NCBI RefSeq assembly: GCF_029873635.1
Contig: NC_080418.1
Span: 10,368,062-10,432,061, forward strand
Source of the DNA: Malania oleifera
Lineage: Eukaryota; Streptophyta; Magnoliopsida; Santalales; Ximeniaceae
Direction of reading: 5' to 3'
DNA length: 64,000 nucleotides
Shown here: positions 45,292 through 58,329 of the stretch, piece after piece
Layout: every line of letters starts with the position of its first letter
Position numbering within the stretch: position 1 is the stretch's first letter
The notes under the pieces: generated by a model
The model's database searches: none
What the model saw: the letters and a program-made list of their open reading frames with translations, nothing else
What the model was told of the DNA's origin: nothing
Translations under genes and position numbers: made by a program

Positions 45292-48200
45292 TGGGTGATC
45301 TTTGAAGCTAATTACCAAGAGAGTTGAGTTCTAATAGGATTAGTAGATAAGGAGACTACACAAAGGTTAATTCTCTTGATTTCTTATTGAAGAGAGATGC
45401 ATGAATGAATTTTTTCCTAGCATTCATACCATTACAGATCTGAAATAAATTGGATATCTAATGAAGAAAATACAGCATGTAGGGTTAGAGAAGAAGAAGA
45501 AGAGGAGCATAGATGAAGAGGCGAGTGGGAGAAGCATCATTCGGAAGCAGTGCTGGAGAGTTATGTACAACTCCATGTCTGTCCTCTTTATATATTATTT
45601 AGAGGACAAAAATATCCCCGCTCGCCCCCCTAATTACTAAAACAATATATTCCTTTCTAACACTCTCCCTCATGTTGGAGTATAAATATCACATAACTCC
45701 AGCTTGTTACAACAATTAGACAAGGCAGGTTTAAATAAAGCCTCCTAAAAACATCTCCTTAACTGACCCTCAAATTCCACAAATAGAGTCCTCACAACCT
45801 TCTTCAGCACATTATCTCTCTCAAAATGATGGTCATCTTCAGTGTGCTTTGTCCTCTTATGTAGCATTGGTTGCTAGCAATATAAATGGCAGAATGATTA
45901 TAACAAAACATATCTATGGGCTTTGTTATCAAGAAGCCCATCTCTGACATAAGAAACTTCTATACAATCTCACCATCAGTATGAGCCATAGCTTGGTATG
46001 TCACTTTAGCATTAGATCTCATAATGTATTCTGTTTCTTGCCTCACCAGGTAACAAGATAATCACCCACAAATGCACAATATCTAGCAGTAGACCTTCTT
46101 CGACAGAGCCAACATAATCTACATTAAAGTATCTTACAATATCAAGATGTCCATAACATTTATACACCAAATCTTTGCCTTGAGATACTACATAATCCTA
46201 GAGACAGCATCCTAGTGTAGCTGCTAGGAATTTTCGATAACTTGATTCACACTCCTAGAACAAATGATATATCAAGTCTAGTGATAGTAAAGTAGATCAA
46301 CCTGCCAACGAACTATTGATGCTAGTGTTTGTCTCCAAAGTCCAGCAACATCCTTAAACAACTTCAGATAGGGATCTGCAGGACTGTTTAGCTCCAAGCC
46401 TCACTTAGCAAGTTCAAGGTATATTTTCAGAGAGATAGGTTCAACATTTTCTTACATATACAATCTCAATGCCAATAAAGTAACACATAGTACTTAAGTC
46501 CTTGATTTGAAATTTTTCTTGAAGCCACTGTTTCACATTCGAATCTTGTTTCGGTCTCTATCAGATGATGATATCATCAACAAAAACTACTATAAGTACC
46601 AAACCTATATCCTTCTATTGGACAAAGACCAAATGACCTATGTAGCACTAAATAAAACCAATTGCAGAGACCACCATACTAAAATTTAAACCAAGATTAA
46701 GGAGATCACTTAGGACTATAAATGACATTATGTATCCTACATACCTTACTGTTCTCCCCTTGAGCAACATACCCAGGAGGTTGCTTCATGTACATCTCTT
46801 CCTGAAAATCCTTGTACAAGAAGACATTCTTCACATCCAACTTGTGTAAGGGCCAACCAAAATTAACCGTCAACGAAATCAATACACAAACAAAATTTAG
46901 TCCAACAACAAGGTCTCAAAATAATCAATACCACATGTTTGAGTGTACCCCTTGGCAATCAATTGAGCCTTAAGCCATTGAATATAGCCATCACGAAGAT
47001 ATTTGACGGTGTTAACAATGACACCTATGACCTAACCAACTCCTTACACCCACAAGGTTCCATTTCCCCTTATCCTCAAGGTGTCGAGGCATCCATTTCT
47101 ATGTCCATTGTGTGCTTCCACCTAAGGTAAGCAAGCACACACATGAGAAATGGAATAGAAACATATGAAATAGACAGGGCAAAGAGTGCACAGTGATAGG
47201 AATGTGGATGGGGCATTGGGGTAAGCAACTAAGAACTGTTTTATATGATTTCTTGTACCATTTCAGTGAGCAATTTCCATATCCAAGTCACATTGGAGAG
47301 TTAGAAATCAAGATAGTGAAGGGCAGAAGAGGCAACTACATGGTGGTAATGATGTCTACACCTGCTTTCCTTTGATGTTCATAAACCCTTAATTGTTTCT
47401 CTAGTTGAGTAATCAATTGGTTGGGAAGAGTGAAAGTTTTATCTAGAGTGAGGGTATGAACAAGAGGATTAATGCATGAAGGGAACACGTACTCAAAATA
47501 AATTCATGTAAGGAGTTCTTAGCAATGGAGAAATATGGCTTCCCCTAAAAAAAGGTGACATCAATGCTGGCATGGTTAATACAAGTGTTGGATAACAACG
47601 CATGTCCTTTCTAAGTTTGTAAGAACCCAACAAAGTTACATCTAATATCATGAAGGCAGAACTTTTCCTGGCCAATATACAGAACATAAACAAATAATGT
47701 GCACCTAAAGACACAAGGCATAATAGAGAAGATAGGTGTTTCTAGGTACATGTGGAGAAAGGAATTTGCCCCTAGAACACTGAACGTTGGCATCTTGTTA
47801 AGCAGAAAACAGGCTTTAAGGAGAGTATCAATCCAAAAACATGCATATGAAAGAGTACAGACAATAATATGTCAATTAAATGTTTACTTTCCATTCAACT
47901 ACTCCATTCTGAGGGGTTCGTACAAACAATGTTTTTGATGAATAATCCCTTTGGCCAAGAAAAAAAATGCTGAAAGTCATTTAGAACAAATTCAGGTGCA
48001 TTACCAGATCAAAAAATTTGAATGCCAATGCTAAAATGATTTTTTGTTTCTAGTTGAATTGAGCAAGTACTATAAGAAATTTAGACATATTTTTTTAACA
48101 AATAGATCTAGGTCATACACCAAGTCATCCGAATGGGTACACAATATTGATGACCAAGTAGATTCTTGCTCTATTGCTCTACATGGGTCCCAACAATTTC

Positions 48201-49300
48201 AATGAATAAAAGAAAAAAATGAACAAAATATTGATGAAAAATTAGATTCTTGACTCTACACGGATCCCAAATATATGAATGAATAAGAGAAAGGAACAAT
48301 TTAATAAGAGACTTAACTCTAGATGGAAAAGAAGGCCTAATGTGCTTTCCTATTGACAAGCAAAACACTCAAAATGAGCGATGAACTTAAAGATGGAATA
48401 AACTTATTCTAGTTTTTGAAGAAATAGATGACCCAAATAAGCATGTTACCTATCTAGTGTAATGCTGTGAGTAGAAATCGAAGAAGTTATATGACAAGAA
48501 ATGTGTCTACAATCACCACCATTGAAATTGTATGGGCCAAGAATAACAAGCCCTCCACCAACCCTCTTTTTCATCTGGATATCCTGAATAACACAATGGG
48601 AAGGAAAGAAGGTTATGGAGGAGTTAGGGATTTGGTCAATTGACTAACAAAATATAGGTTCAAGGGAAATTTTGGCATGTATAATATAAATGATAGAGGA
48701 ATAGAAGGAAATGAAAGAATATTGCCACAACTATACACTGGTGTAATCAAACCATCAGCATAAGCAAAAGTGTAAAGTAGTTGGTTTCAAGGACTAAAAT
48801 AAGTTAGCACTATGTCTCACCACGAATATGAGGATGAAGGGCTAAGAAGCCTGACTACCTAAGTAGGGCACAGTAGCACTGGATGTAGAAGACAAAGTTT
48901 GGAGTTGTTCAACCATGTGGAGGAGATTGTTATACTCCTCTCTGGACATAGTAGATGATGTACTCAACTCCCTTGGAGTGGTTAGGTGCGCTCAAAGTGT
49001 GAATGGTATAAGCATCCTTAGCAAGAAACTTGTTGGCACTTGTTAATTTCCCATGGAGATCCCAAAAGTGATTATAGTATGATTTTCCTTTCCACAGTGT
49101 GTGCAAATACAAAAATAGACACGATGAACTCATTGTCCTAGACGACTTTCACACAATTCCCTTACCACTGTTAGATGCAGTGCCAACCCATGGCTCAACT
49201 ATCCTAGGAAGAAGCTTGAGAAAGAACTGAGGCCATCTTTGGTGATCCATCTAGCATATGCTTTACGTTCAAAACTTGCTGACTCGGTGCAAACCGGCTC
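45292..49300 (-). mobile_element. Ty1/copia retrotransposon remnant (fossil)
   Basis: The minus-strand 3' LTR is at about 45292-45662 (TGTTAGAAAGG start, TATATAAAG promoter motif), next to a purine tract (GAGGGAG). Moving right, minus-strand readings show RNase H (about 45950-46050), reverse transcriptase (about 46780-46870, with the copia KLDVKNVFL and MKQPPGY motifs) and integrase C-terminal region (about 47640-47930). The gag side fades out near 49300. No 5' LTR found. Broken, with many breaks. Confidence 0.75.
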
Positions 49301-49564
49301 GAACTAGGTCCAATGCTGAGTCAGCCCGGCCACTGAAAAACAAAAAAGAGAAAAAAATAAAAAAAAAATTGAACATGTAGTCCAGTATTCTGGCCAGCCC
49401 ATTGCTCAACTCCTACTGCTCCTTGCACTGCAGGCTAGAAGATTTTCTCATGGTGGAATGTAGAACTAAGAAGAGAGATAGAATACAAGAGGGAGGAAGA
49501 AGATTCTGTGTGTGAGAGGGAGGGAAGATTTTTCTGTGCCTGAAAAGGGGGGAGGAGTATTCTG

Positions 49565-49621
<57 letters not shown>

Positions 49622-50100
49622 TTGGGAAGTTGGAAGAACTCACACACAAAATAGTTTCTTGGAAAGTCTCCACCTCTATTGAGCTTATAAAATATTACAA
49701 TATTTTAAAAAAATTTATTATTAAGTTGACTTTTTAACAAAGAGAATATTTTTTTAAGACATGTGAGAGTTTTCTTTTTTGAGCACACAGGTTTCCTTCT
49801 TCACAAAATTAATGTAATATTCAATAATAAATTTATATTTTTAATATATTATTTGAAATTACTTCAATTGCATACTTTTTAGATTAGTTTTATATGTTTA
49901 TATTTAATGATTTTATTTATAATTAGTTTTATTTTTTACATACTCTATATGTGTGTGTGCGAGTAAATAAATAAATAAATAAATATATATATATATATAT
50001 ATAAAATTATATATATAACACCATGCCAACATTAACAGTTCAACCACTGGGTTGTGTGCATGCTTGTATGCCTCTCTACTTATAAGATAATTAACCAACA
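49301..50100. other. Non-coding AT-rich stretch with microsatellites
   Basis: Contains a GA run (49570-49615), a short TAAA/TA run (49964-50002) and no supported gene. Confidence 0.6.
49570..49615. repeat. (GA)n microsatellite
   Basis: Pure GA run of 46 bases. Confidence 0.95.
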
Positions 50101-51230
50101 AGTTTGATAATGGGGAATTGGATGAACCAATAGGGACTTGGTGCCATCATAGTGGGGGAAAATTTGGGGGAACTCTAGACCCAGTAAGCAGTGTCATTCC
50201 TTTATGGTGAATTCAGGTTCATGGGAAAAAGTTAACCTTGGTTGTCCACCGACGAATGATGTAATTCCATTGGCAGTTCAATGCCAATGATTAACCAAGC
50301 AATTGATTGAGTTGTGGTAAAGGCATCTTGATTTCGTGGTAGTGACAGAAACAAAGATATCCTCTTTGTTGAGTGACAACAGCATTGGAAAATTTTTTTA
50401 ATCGAAGGCTTGGTTCCATTGATGGTGAAATTACTCTTGTAAAGGGAGCCATGCTGTCAGACCCTTGTGGGGGTGAAGTTTCTCATAAAGTTCAAGTTCC
50501 TGAACTGGAGTCGTTGAAGGTACTCAAAGTGCAAAGAACCTAATTTCTTAAGGGATATAGAAGAGTACTTCAAGGCTGCCTATATGCTAGATAATGTAAG
50601 GGTCGCACTTACCTCAATGTATTTGGCCAATGATGCTACGTTGTGGTGATGCACTCATACAAAAGACGAAGCCAATGAAGGAAGGCCTCAAATTGAAACA
50701 TGGGAAACACTAGAGAAGGAATTGAAAGATCAATTCCTATAGTAAAGCATAGGCTGTAGAGATGCCTTGAAAAAGTTGAAGCATACGGGCACGGTTCGTG
50801 ACTATAAGGAGTTTAGTTCTTTGACGTTGGGCAACAAGAACATTTTGTAGTTAGATTAGTAGTTCAACTTATTGACAGGTTTACAACCGTGGGCACAGGT
50901 GGAATTGTGGAGACAGTGGGTGAAAGGCCTCTTCACAGTCATAGCAGTAGACGAGTTGGTGGATTCTAGAATCAATTCTAAAACTAAGAGTTCCAAAGCC
51001 AAGCCAAAGAAAGACAAAGGCAAGGCCAAGGAACACGAGGGGATGAAAAGGAGAAAACAATAAGGGAAACCAAGTGCACAGAATTCCCCTGCTTGTTTCA
51101 TCTAGAATGACCTTATTGAGCCCATGATTGTCCTAAACAGGAGAAAAAGCTATGATAGACTCAGATTCAAAGGATGGTGATTCTGATGGTGACAGACAAT
51201 TGCAAGTCAATCTACTGTAGTTGCAAAATT
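50101..51230 (+). mobile_element. Old Ty3/gypsy gag remnant
   Basis: The reading around 50680-51060 shows gypsy gag order: ETWETLEKELKDQF, then a VRDYKEFSSL segment, then TGLQPWAQVELWRQ, followed by a Lys-rich stretch ahead of where a zinc knuckle would lie. Broken. Confidence 0.65.
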
Positions 51231-51652
51231 GTAGCACATGCATGCACACGTCATATCTTATTTTATTTACTCATTGCATTAATTCAAGTTTAGACATTTG
51301 TTAATTAATGATTGTTAAAATTTAATTTAATAATTAATAGAATTAAAATAAAATAATTCACAATTAAATAAATTATTGTAAGCCTTTAACCATGTAGATA
51401 AATAAATAAATGATAATATAATAAAGTATTAAAATATTTTTTGGATTACATCACTGTAACAGAAAATAAATTATTAAAGTAATTGCTTAGTTAATTCATA
51501 AAATTATATTTATGTATTTTGAGTAGTGGAATGTAATTAAACTTGTGTATTAATTTAATCATATTATGATCATTAATGAAAAAAAGAGAGAATAAGGGAA
51601 TTGCGGTTGTGCATGCGCCAGCACAACAAACCCCTCTGTCAGCGACCCCTCT

Positions 51653-51669
51653 CCCCCCCCCCCCCCCCC
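51653..51669. repeat. Poly(C) run
   Basis: Seventeen consecutive C residues. Confidence 0.95.
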
Positions 51670-52165
51670 AAACACATGGTTATTCCTTTCCCCTTTCTTC
51701 CTTTTCTTTCTTCTTTCCTTTCTTCCTCCTCTGTGTTTCCCTCTGCTGTGCACCAAACCCTTCCTACAAATCCACTTTCCTCTCATCAGTTTCTATAATT
51801 TCCTCAAGTTTTCAATATCCTTGATTTCAAATATATTACCAGGATCTTCTATTTTTGCTTCCAACAACAAATTTTGGGAACTAGAGATCAAATCCTAGAA
51901 ATTTCCTACACTCAACAAATGAGGTAAGTAAATGACTTTTATTTTTTTTGAAAAAAATTATTTTATTTTGTGCTCGAGTTATTTAAATGTGATTCTTGTA
52001 AACATGTAGGAGAAGAAAATTGTTTCATTGTTCCCTTTCCACTAATCTAGTTTAATAGTACAAAAATATTGGGAGGAAGTTATTTGTTTATTTCTAGGCA
52101 AGTTAGAACTATATGATGAAATTTTGTGGGATTATTGTATTGAGTATATTTTGATGATTGAAAAT

Positions 52166-52351
52166 ACCAATTTATATTCATAGATATTTAATAGATTCTT
52201 TGATGCAAGAACAAGCATTTATTTGTGCAACTAAAATAATAACCTTATATATATATATACCAATTTATATTCATAGATATTTAATAGATTCTTTGATGCA
52301 AGAACAAGTGTTTATTTGTGCAACAAAAAATAATAACCTTATATATATCTT
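52166..52351. repeat. 93-bp tandem duplication
   Basis: Two near-identical units beginning ACCAATTTATATTCATAG at 52166 and 52259, separated by a TA run. Confidence 0.9.
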
Positions 52352-53774
52352 CCTATAAGTCAAGTTATTTTCCATTTAGTGTTGTGAGAGATATAGAGCC
52401 CTAATATTTTAAATATTACCTTATATATTCAATTTTCAAGGATTACTAGAATTTCAATATTTCACTTGGGGCTCTTGTAATAGTAATGCAAATTCAATTC
52501 ATCTTAAAGTGAGAAATTTTATGGTTTAAAGTTTAGTGTAGAAAAAAATAAATTTTTGTCTCTAAATATTAAAGACTTTATGAAATATTTCTGAATTACT
52601 AAATAATAATAACAACAATAATAATGATGATGATGATGATGTTATTATTATCGGGGTATTCATGCATTGCATGCATAACACCTGCACTAGTGTCTTGCAT
52701 GTGCTTTCCGTTACTTACCCTTAAGAGTACAAGAAATTCTTTAGCCAGTGACCTTGGGAGGCAGTAGCCAACAACCTTGATCCTCTATCTTTTACTTTGA
52801 GTGGACAATAAAGTTATTCTTCTGAAATTATTTCTGTTTTATGAATTCAAAACCAGTTTACACAAAATTATGAAACATTTTCTGTTCAAAAATTATATTT
52901 GATATTATCTAGTATAGTTTATCTTGACAAGAACTATGTTGTTTGAAAAACTAAAATTTCTATAATTACTATAATTTCTGTAACAGTATATGATATAAAG
53001 AAATACTTGATTGTCTGATTTGCCGCTAAGATTTTGAAGTTCAAGGACCTTTGTCTGCCTTAATTATTTTGATCTCTTTGATAATCTCACTGTCTGACCT
53101 GCTGCTACGAATTTGGTCATTTAGCATTATTAGCATAGCTAGAGTTATGTAAGTGCCCTTAGTAAGGATATTATGGTCATTGGTATGTACTTGACGTATA
53201 TTGTAATTATTTGATGTGTTATTAGAGCTGGTTACCAGAGGGTCTTGGGTTCTAGTCTTGTTGCTTGTGTTTATTGTGTATTTTTCAAAAGAATTATTGT
53301 ATTCCTTGTAATGAGTGTTATTTATTGTGCGTTTATCTTTCCACGTGCTATCAGAATGCACATGCGAGGGAGTGTTAAAGATTGATACATTGTTTGGCTG
53401 ACAACCTAATAGTTAAATCTTTTAGGTAAATTGGTAATATAAAAATACTCTTTTACTTATATTAGTTGGAACCTTTGCTGCGGAACTGTAATTACTAGAT
53501 TCCCTTTTTATTTATTTCCTCAATATGTATTCTTAGAGTATGTATTTTGATTTCCAATACCTATCATAGGACTAAAATTTAGATTTGTTCTAGTAGTCCA
53601 TTCTGACCTTGCTAAGTAGGGCCCATTGGGTCAGGGCGTGACAAAAATACTTTTACCATAGAAAAGTCCCTTTAACAAAGAGACTCGTGTACATGTAGGT
53701 GAAAGATGAATGGGACTAGAGTAGATGGAATGGTGGATTCATGTTCCACCCATACCTTTGAAGCCAAGTGAACC

Positions 53775-54580
53775 TGTACAACAGTTCTCGTATCTATGAC
53801 ACGGGCAAGATGGTTAGTTAGGCAACCTTGGAACGATACAATGTTCATGTTGGATGGATAAGGAAGGAACAATGGTAAAACATGGATTCAATTATGGAAT
53901 GTAGCGGGACGAATTTTCATAGATATCGCTATGATGAGGTGGTGGATATAAACAATTCTAAGGTGGCATTTTAGGCCAAGATGTATGGCGATTAGATCTG
54001 TGAATGGCTACTGTGCGTAAGCGAGGATGCAATGAAGAGACTTTTTAGGGGGATCACTAGGTAAGCAGCCTACCACTCTAGTTGTCCTTTTGAGCACTAA
54101 GTGAGCACCTTGAGGAGCACACAAGGTGGGCTCTTGACATTCTCAAGGAGTGTATTGGGCTTTCATGTGACATTGGAAGCCCCACGAATGACCTATTGGA
54201 GAACGAGGTTGCATGCTACTCTTGATCTATAGGTTGGGATGTGCTATCGTCTATCATGTTGGTTATTAGGCTCTTGGGTGGTGTTGTCTTATACCCGATT
54301 GGACTATTGAGGGATATTGGTCCTTTGTATATCTGTTTCTTAAGGATCATGCTTTTCAACACCCTTACTGTTCGAGTCATGGTTCCTTAGCGACAATAGA
54401 ACTCAAATTGTGGCACTTGACCACTAAATTGGACACAAAAGGGTTTCTATGGATGAGGATGAGTATGGTTGTACACAACTAGGTGAAGTCTTGTTGCTGC
54501 ATGGCGTGACTTCGTCATATCTTAGCAAATCAAGGCAAGGGTGATTCCTTGTGACTTAAGAATTCTGCCATCCCATGACA
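53775..54580 (+). repeat. Left LTR of the LARD-like element
   Basis: 806 bases, TG to CA ends. Confidence 0.65.
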
Positions 54581-56565
54581 ATTGGAATTAGAGCATATCT
54601 CTTCTTTAAGATCTAAAACGAGATTGATGTTGTGGGCATTAACTCTCTTGTGGAAATTCAATATATGGCATTAAGGGAAGGCCCACCCTTAGGATGCTTG
54701 ATTGTCCCCCCTATACCTTGGAAGTGAGGATGAGGGATTAATTTGTTGGAAATAAGATGATGAGAACACCCTTTGCCCTTGAGGTAGGTATTGAGGCCAC
54801 ACTATAAGATTTCTCCTATTTTGGTTGACACTTGGGTTTGGTTGACGATCCTTTAAGACCTATTGGACTCCTTATTCCATAATCAAAGGTGATATTATTG
54901 GATCTAATGAACATGGATGAATATAGGAGTTTTGCTAATGGTGTCTTTCACTAAACTCTGGGAAGTCGAACTCAATAAAGAGAGGTGAGATTCTTGATTC
55001 AATGGGAAGGAAAGAGTTGTGAAATCCTTTATGTAGATTATCCCCATGCCACATGAGTGCAATTTTGTGTTGGTCACAATGGTGACATAAACCCATTTGG
55101 ATGTGGACTTGAAGGGAACTGCAAATGTTGCTTAGGAGACTTTGTAGAACCTAAGAGGTCCTTATGACTTGAATTTTGGTGGGAAAGTGGTTGAGGATCA
55201 CATATGTGGAATTAACGATTGAGTGCTAGTGCAACGTTACTTTGCAAGCCTTATAGTTACCCTTGTCAGAGGGCATTGGGAGGTGTATCCATAGGGCATT
55301 GGAGCCATATCACTAGAGGGCACATGCTTTATGTTGGTCAATAGAGTGTTTTATGTTCGTCGTTGTGATGCATGTAACTTCTAGCAAAACTTGGCTAGAG
55401 GGTCAGTTTGTTCAAAGCGCAAGAAAACCTAAATTTGAGCACAGGAAAGCTAGAGGGCAGTGTATCAAAAAGTTAGCCACGAAAGACTGTGGTTGAGATT
55501 GGATTGCTAGAGGGCGATTAAGACTTGAATAATGGACGCCTACTTGGGTTTGAGGCTTGAATGTTGGGATATAGAAGATTTGAATGATGTTGACTACTAG
55601 CACTCAAGTTGGGAGCTAAACTATTGAGTGTTGAGAATTCAACGATGGAATTTGAGCATATATTTGGTGATTTTGTTGATGAATGATCGATTTTAATTTG
55701 TCAATTTGTGAGAATATTAGTATGCTTTGGAAAAATTGAGGACGGTAACCCCTAGATCGCAATATTGTTAGATTCGGAGAGTCTTGAAGATTTGCAGTAA
55801 TTTTTGAAGTGAAATGTTGGAAATGAGCCTTAATGGTGCACTTGGTGTGGGAGCCTTAGCGACCGGAGATGAAAATGTGGAAAGAAATCAATGAAATCTT
55901 CAGTGTAATAATCTTTTGAGAAGAGAGGATACATGACGAACAACTTTGCAAACGAAGAGAACTACAAGCAACCTACACATCCTAAAGACTCTCCAAATGG
56001 TGTTTCATGTATGAAGTTTCTTTCAAGAAAAACTAGTGTGGACCTCAAGTAATTTCAAGAGTTGAGGTCGACTTTGGGAAGGAGTTTACCTTGGTGAATC
56101 AGATGATGAATCTTCTATGCTCTTGTGAGTTAAGGTTTTGAGGGAAAAGGACCCAATATAGATCCGTATCAAGGATTAGTGAGGTAGAGTTCTAGGATGG
56201 GTGTATTCTATCTTCGACACATGTTGTATTAAGAATTGATTTTGGCCAATGAGTCCGAACTGTCTTCTTGGATGTTGCAACTTTAGTAGGGAATTGGAGA
56301 TCATATTCTAAGTTTTAGAGGGAGCAAAGAAGGTCAGTTTGGGTCTTGTTTTCAACAAAGCTTTGTCTTCAAGATTGTGTTCCATGAAGGTCTTCGGATA
56401 AGAACTGGGTTCAGGTCTACTTCGTAAAGAGAGACAAGTTAATAGGGCATGGAGAGACTGTTTGGGAATAGTCGATTGTTTCGGGAGTTCCAACTTGGTG
56501 TTTGTGGAAGAAGACAAAGATGTGTTTTAATGAACAAGGACATTGATAAGATGGAGTAGGAAAGA

Positions 56566-57462
56566 TGTCACAATGCTATGTTTTTGTATCCATGACACAG
56601 GCAACATGGCTAGTTAGGCAACCTTGGAAGGGCACGGTGTTTGTGTATAATGGATGATGGAAGGGAGTAGGGTAAAACACGGATTTAGTTATGGAATGTC
56701 ATTGGATGAATTGTGAATATCTCTATGAAGTTGTGTCAGATAGTTCAAAGGTGGCATTCTCTGACCAAGATGTATGACCATTAGACAAACATATAATTAC
56801 TTATGCTTAAGTGACAATGTGAAAAAAACACTTTAGTGATCACCACCCTAGTGTCCTTTTAAGCACTAAGTGGGCACTCTAAGGAGTGCTCAAGGTAGGC
56901 TCTTGACATCCTTGAGGGGTGTCTTGGGCTTTTGCATGGGCTTGGGAGCTCCATAGATGACCCATTGGAGAATGAGGTTGTGCGTCACTCTTGACCTGAG
57001 GTTAGGACATGCACCTGTGTTGACCCTTAGGTATATTCTAGGGTGTTGTCGTCTCATAACAAATTGCATTATTGACGGGCATTGATGCTCTGTATGTCTA
57101 TGTCTCAAGTAGAATATGGTGTCACTTCCCTTGTCTTCGGCTTGTGGATGGTAAGTGGCAGGTGCTCTACACGAGGATTGTGTTTTAGGAATGTGAGTTA
57201 CCCTCAAAGCTCGTGGAATGTGAGTTTAACAGACTTACCATTTGAGTCATGGTTCCTTCGTGACAATCTCAGCTGGAACAAAGGTTGTTAAGTCGTGAGA
57301 CTTGACCACTGAATTGGACACATAAGGGTTTCCATGAAGATGAGTACGACTGGACAAATTGGATGTAGTCTTTTAGCTGCAAGTGCATGACTTTGACACA
57401 TCTTAGGTAGATTAAGGCAAGGGTGATTCCTTGTGGCCTTGGAATTATGCCACCTTGTGACA
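56566..57462 (+). repeat. Right LTR of the LARD-like element
   Basis: 897 bases. It follows the order of the left LTR with several length differences. Confidence 0.65.
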
Positions 57463-58329
57463 CCAAGCCCATCATCTAGAACACTTCGCTGTTAAAAATA
57501 CTTCCAGTTGGCAAATACTTCTTCCATCATCGCAGCCCCTTAGTCGCTTCTTCCCATAGCTCCAGCATCCCATCTTGGAATCATCATCACAGCCCCATCA
57601 TATTAGCCCTAAGACATCTTGAATTCAAGCTCTGTTTGTGAGAGAAAACTGGTTTGTGAGAGAGACTCCTCTGCAATTGCCCAACCTATTTTACTACCAA
57701 TAACCCAACCAAGTTATTTTGACAAGAGCAGAAATATTGACTGCATCCATGGGAGATTGATATCATGTGTGCGAAATTGAGCTTAGCCCATAACATATTG
57801 ACTTCAATTCGCAACATTCTGACTCTGAAACAAAATTTTGATTTCCCTCAAGAGACATTGGACTGTCTCAAGGAAAAGTTGGAATTTTCTCTGAGATTTT
57901 CCAGTTTTCTGATCCTGCTAGCATCCATTCCAGATTAGCTGTGATGTTTTGGACTTATTCTGTGAGAAATTGACTATTTGCTACAAGAAACTGGTTGGAT
58001 TTCTAAGAAATTGCCAAAAAGGCTGACCTAGAGGGTAGAGCTAAATGCAAGCTTGTATACTTGGTAAGATTGCAGGACATTGGTATGCGCTCGTACTCCC
58101 TAGGAAATTAATTTAATGTTTCTTATCTAATTGGTAAGCTTGTGAATTTGCACCAGGTCCAATTTTCTTCATCCTTGTAATTGTAAAATATATATAAGTA
58201 TATAATATACACACACACACACATTTAAAAAAAAATAAAATAATTGCCTTGCTTCTTTGCGTCAAATCTTAAGTTTTATTACTCTTTCTCCCCTTGTCAT
58301 TGCATAACTGTCCATTTCAAGAAAGAAAA
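57463..58329. other. No gene seen; probable retrotransposon leader
   Basis: Non-coding sequence with a short CA run (58209-58222), leading into the gypsy gag remnant. Confidence 0.4.

Larger units (their letters stand above)
51231..53643 (+). mobile_element. Probable solo-type Ty3/gypsy LTR with later insertions
   Basis: The 3' end CCATTGGGTCAGGGCGTGACA at 53643 (last bases quoted) resembles the GGGGCGCTACA end of LTR E. The interior has a long AT-rich U3-like part, a C/T-rich leader (51640-51780) and the CTTACCCTTAAGAGTAC type of segment seen in such LTRs. A stretch near 53340-53440 (TGTTAAAGATTGATACA) looks like the edge of a nested copia LTR. The 5' end is not resolved. No gene seen. Confidence 0.4.
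53775..57462 (+). mobile_element. LARD-like non-autonomous LTR element
   Basis: Direct repeats at 53775-54580 and 56566-57462 share the order TATCTATGACAC, GTTAGTTAGGCAACCTTGGAA, CCTTTTGAGCACTAAGTG, GCTCTTGACAT and a TGACA end. A TTGGAATTAGAGCAT next to the left repeat resembles the initiator-Met tRNA primer site, and a purine-rich GATGGAGTAGGAAAGA precedes the right repeat. The 1985-base interior shows no gag, protease, reverse transcriptase or integrase. No matching target duplication was found. The repeats are well diverged, so the element is old. Confidence 0.65.

Noticed and set aside
53222-53262. GGGTCTTGGGTTCTAGTC resembling a tRNA B box
   Set aside because: The A box and acceptor stem do not fit, and spacing is too short. 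More likely chance or an old SINE scrap.
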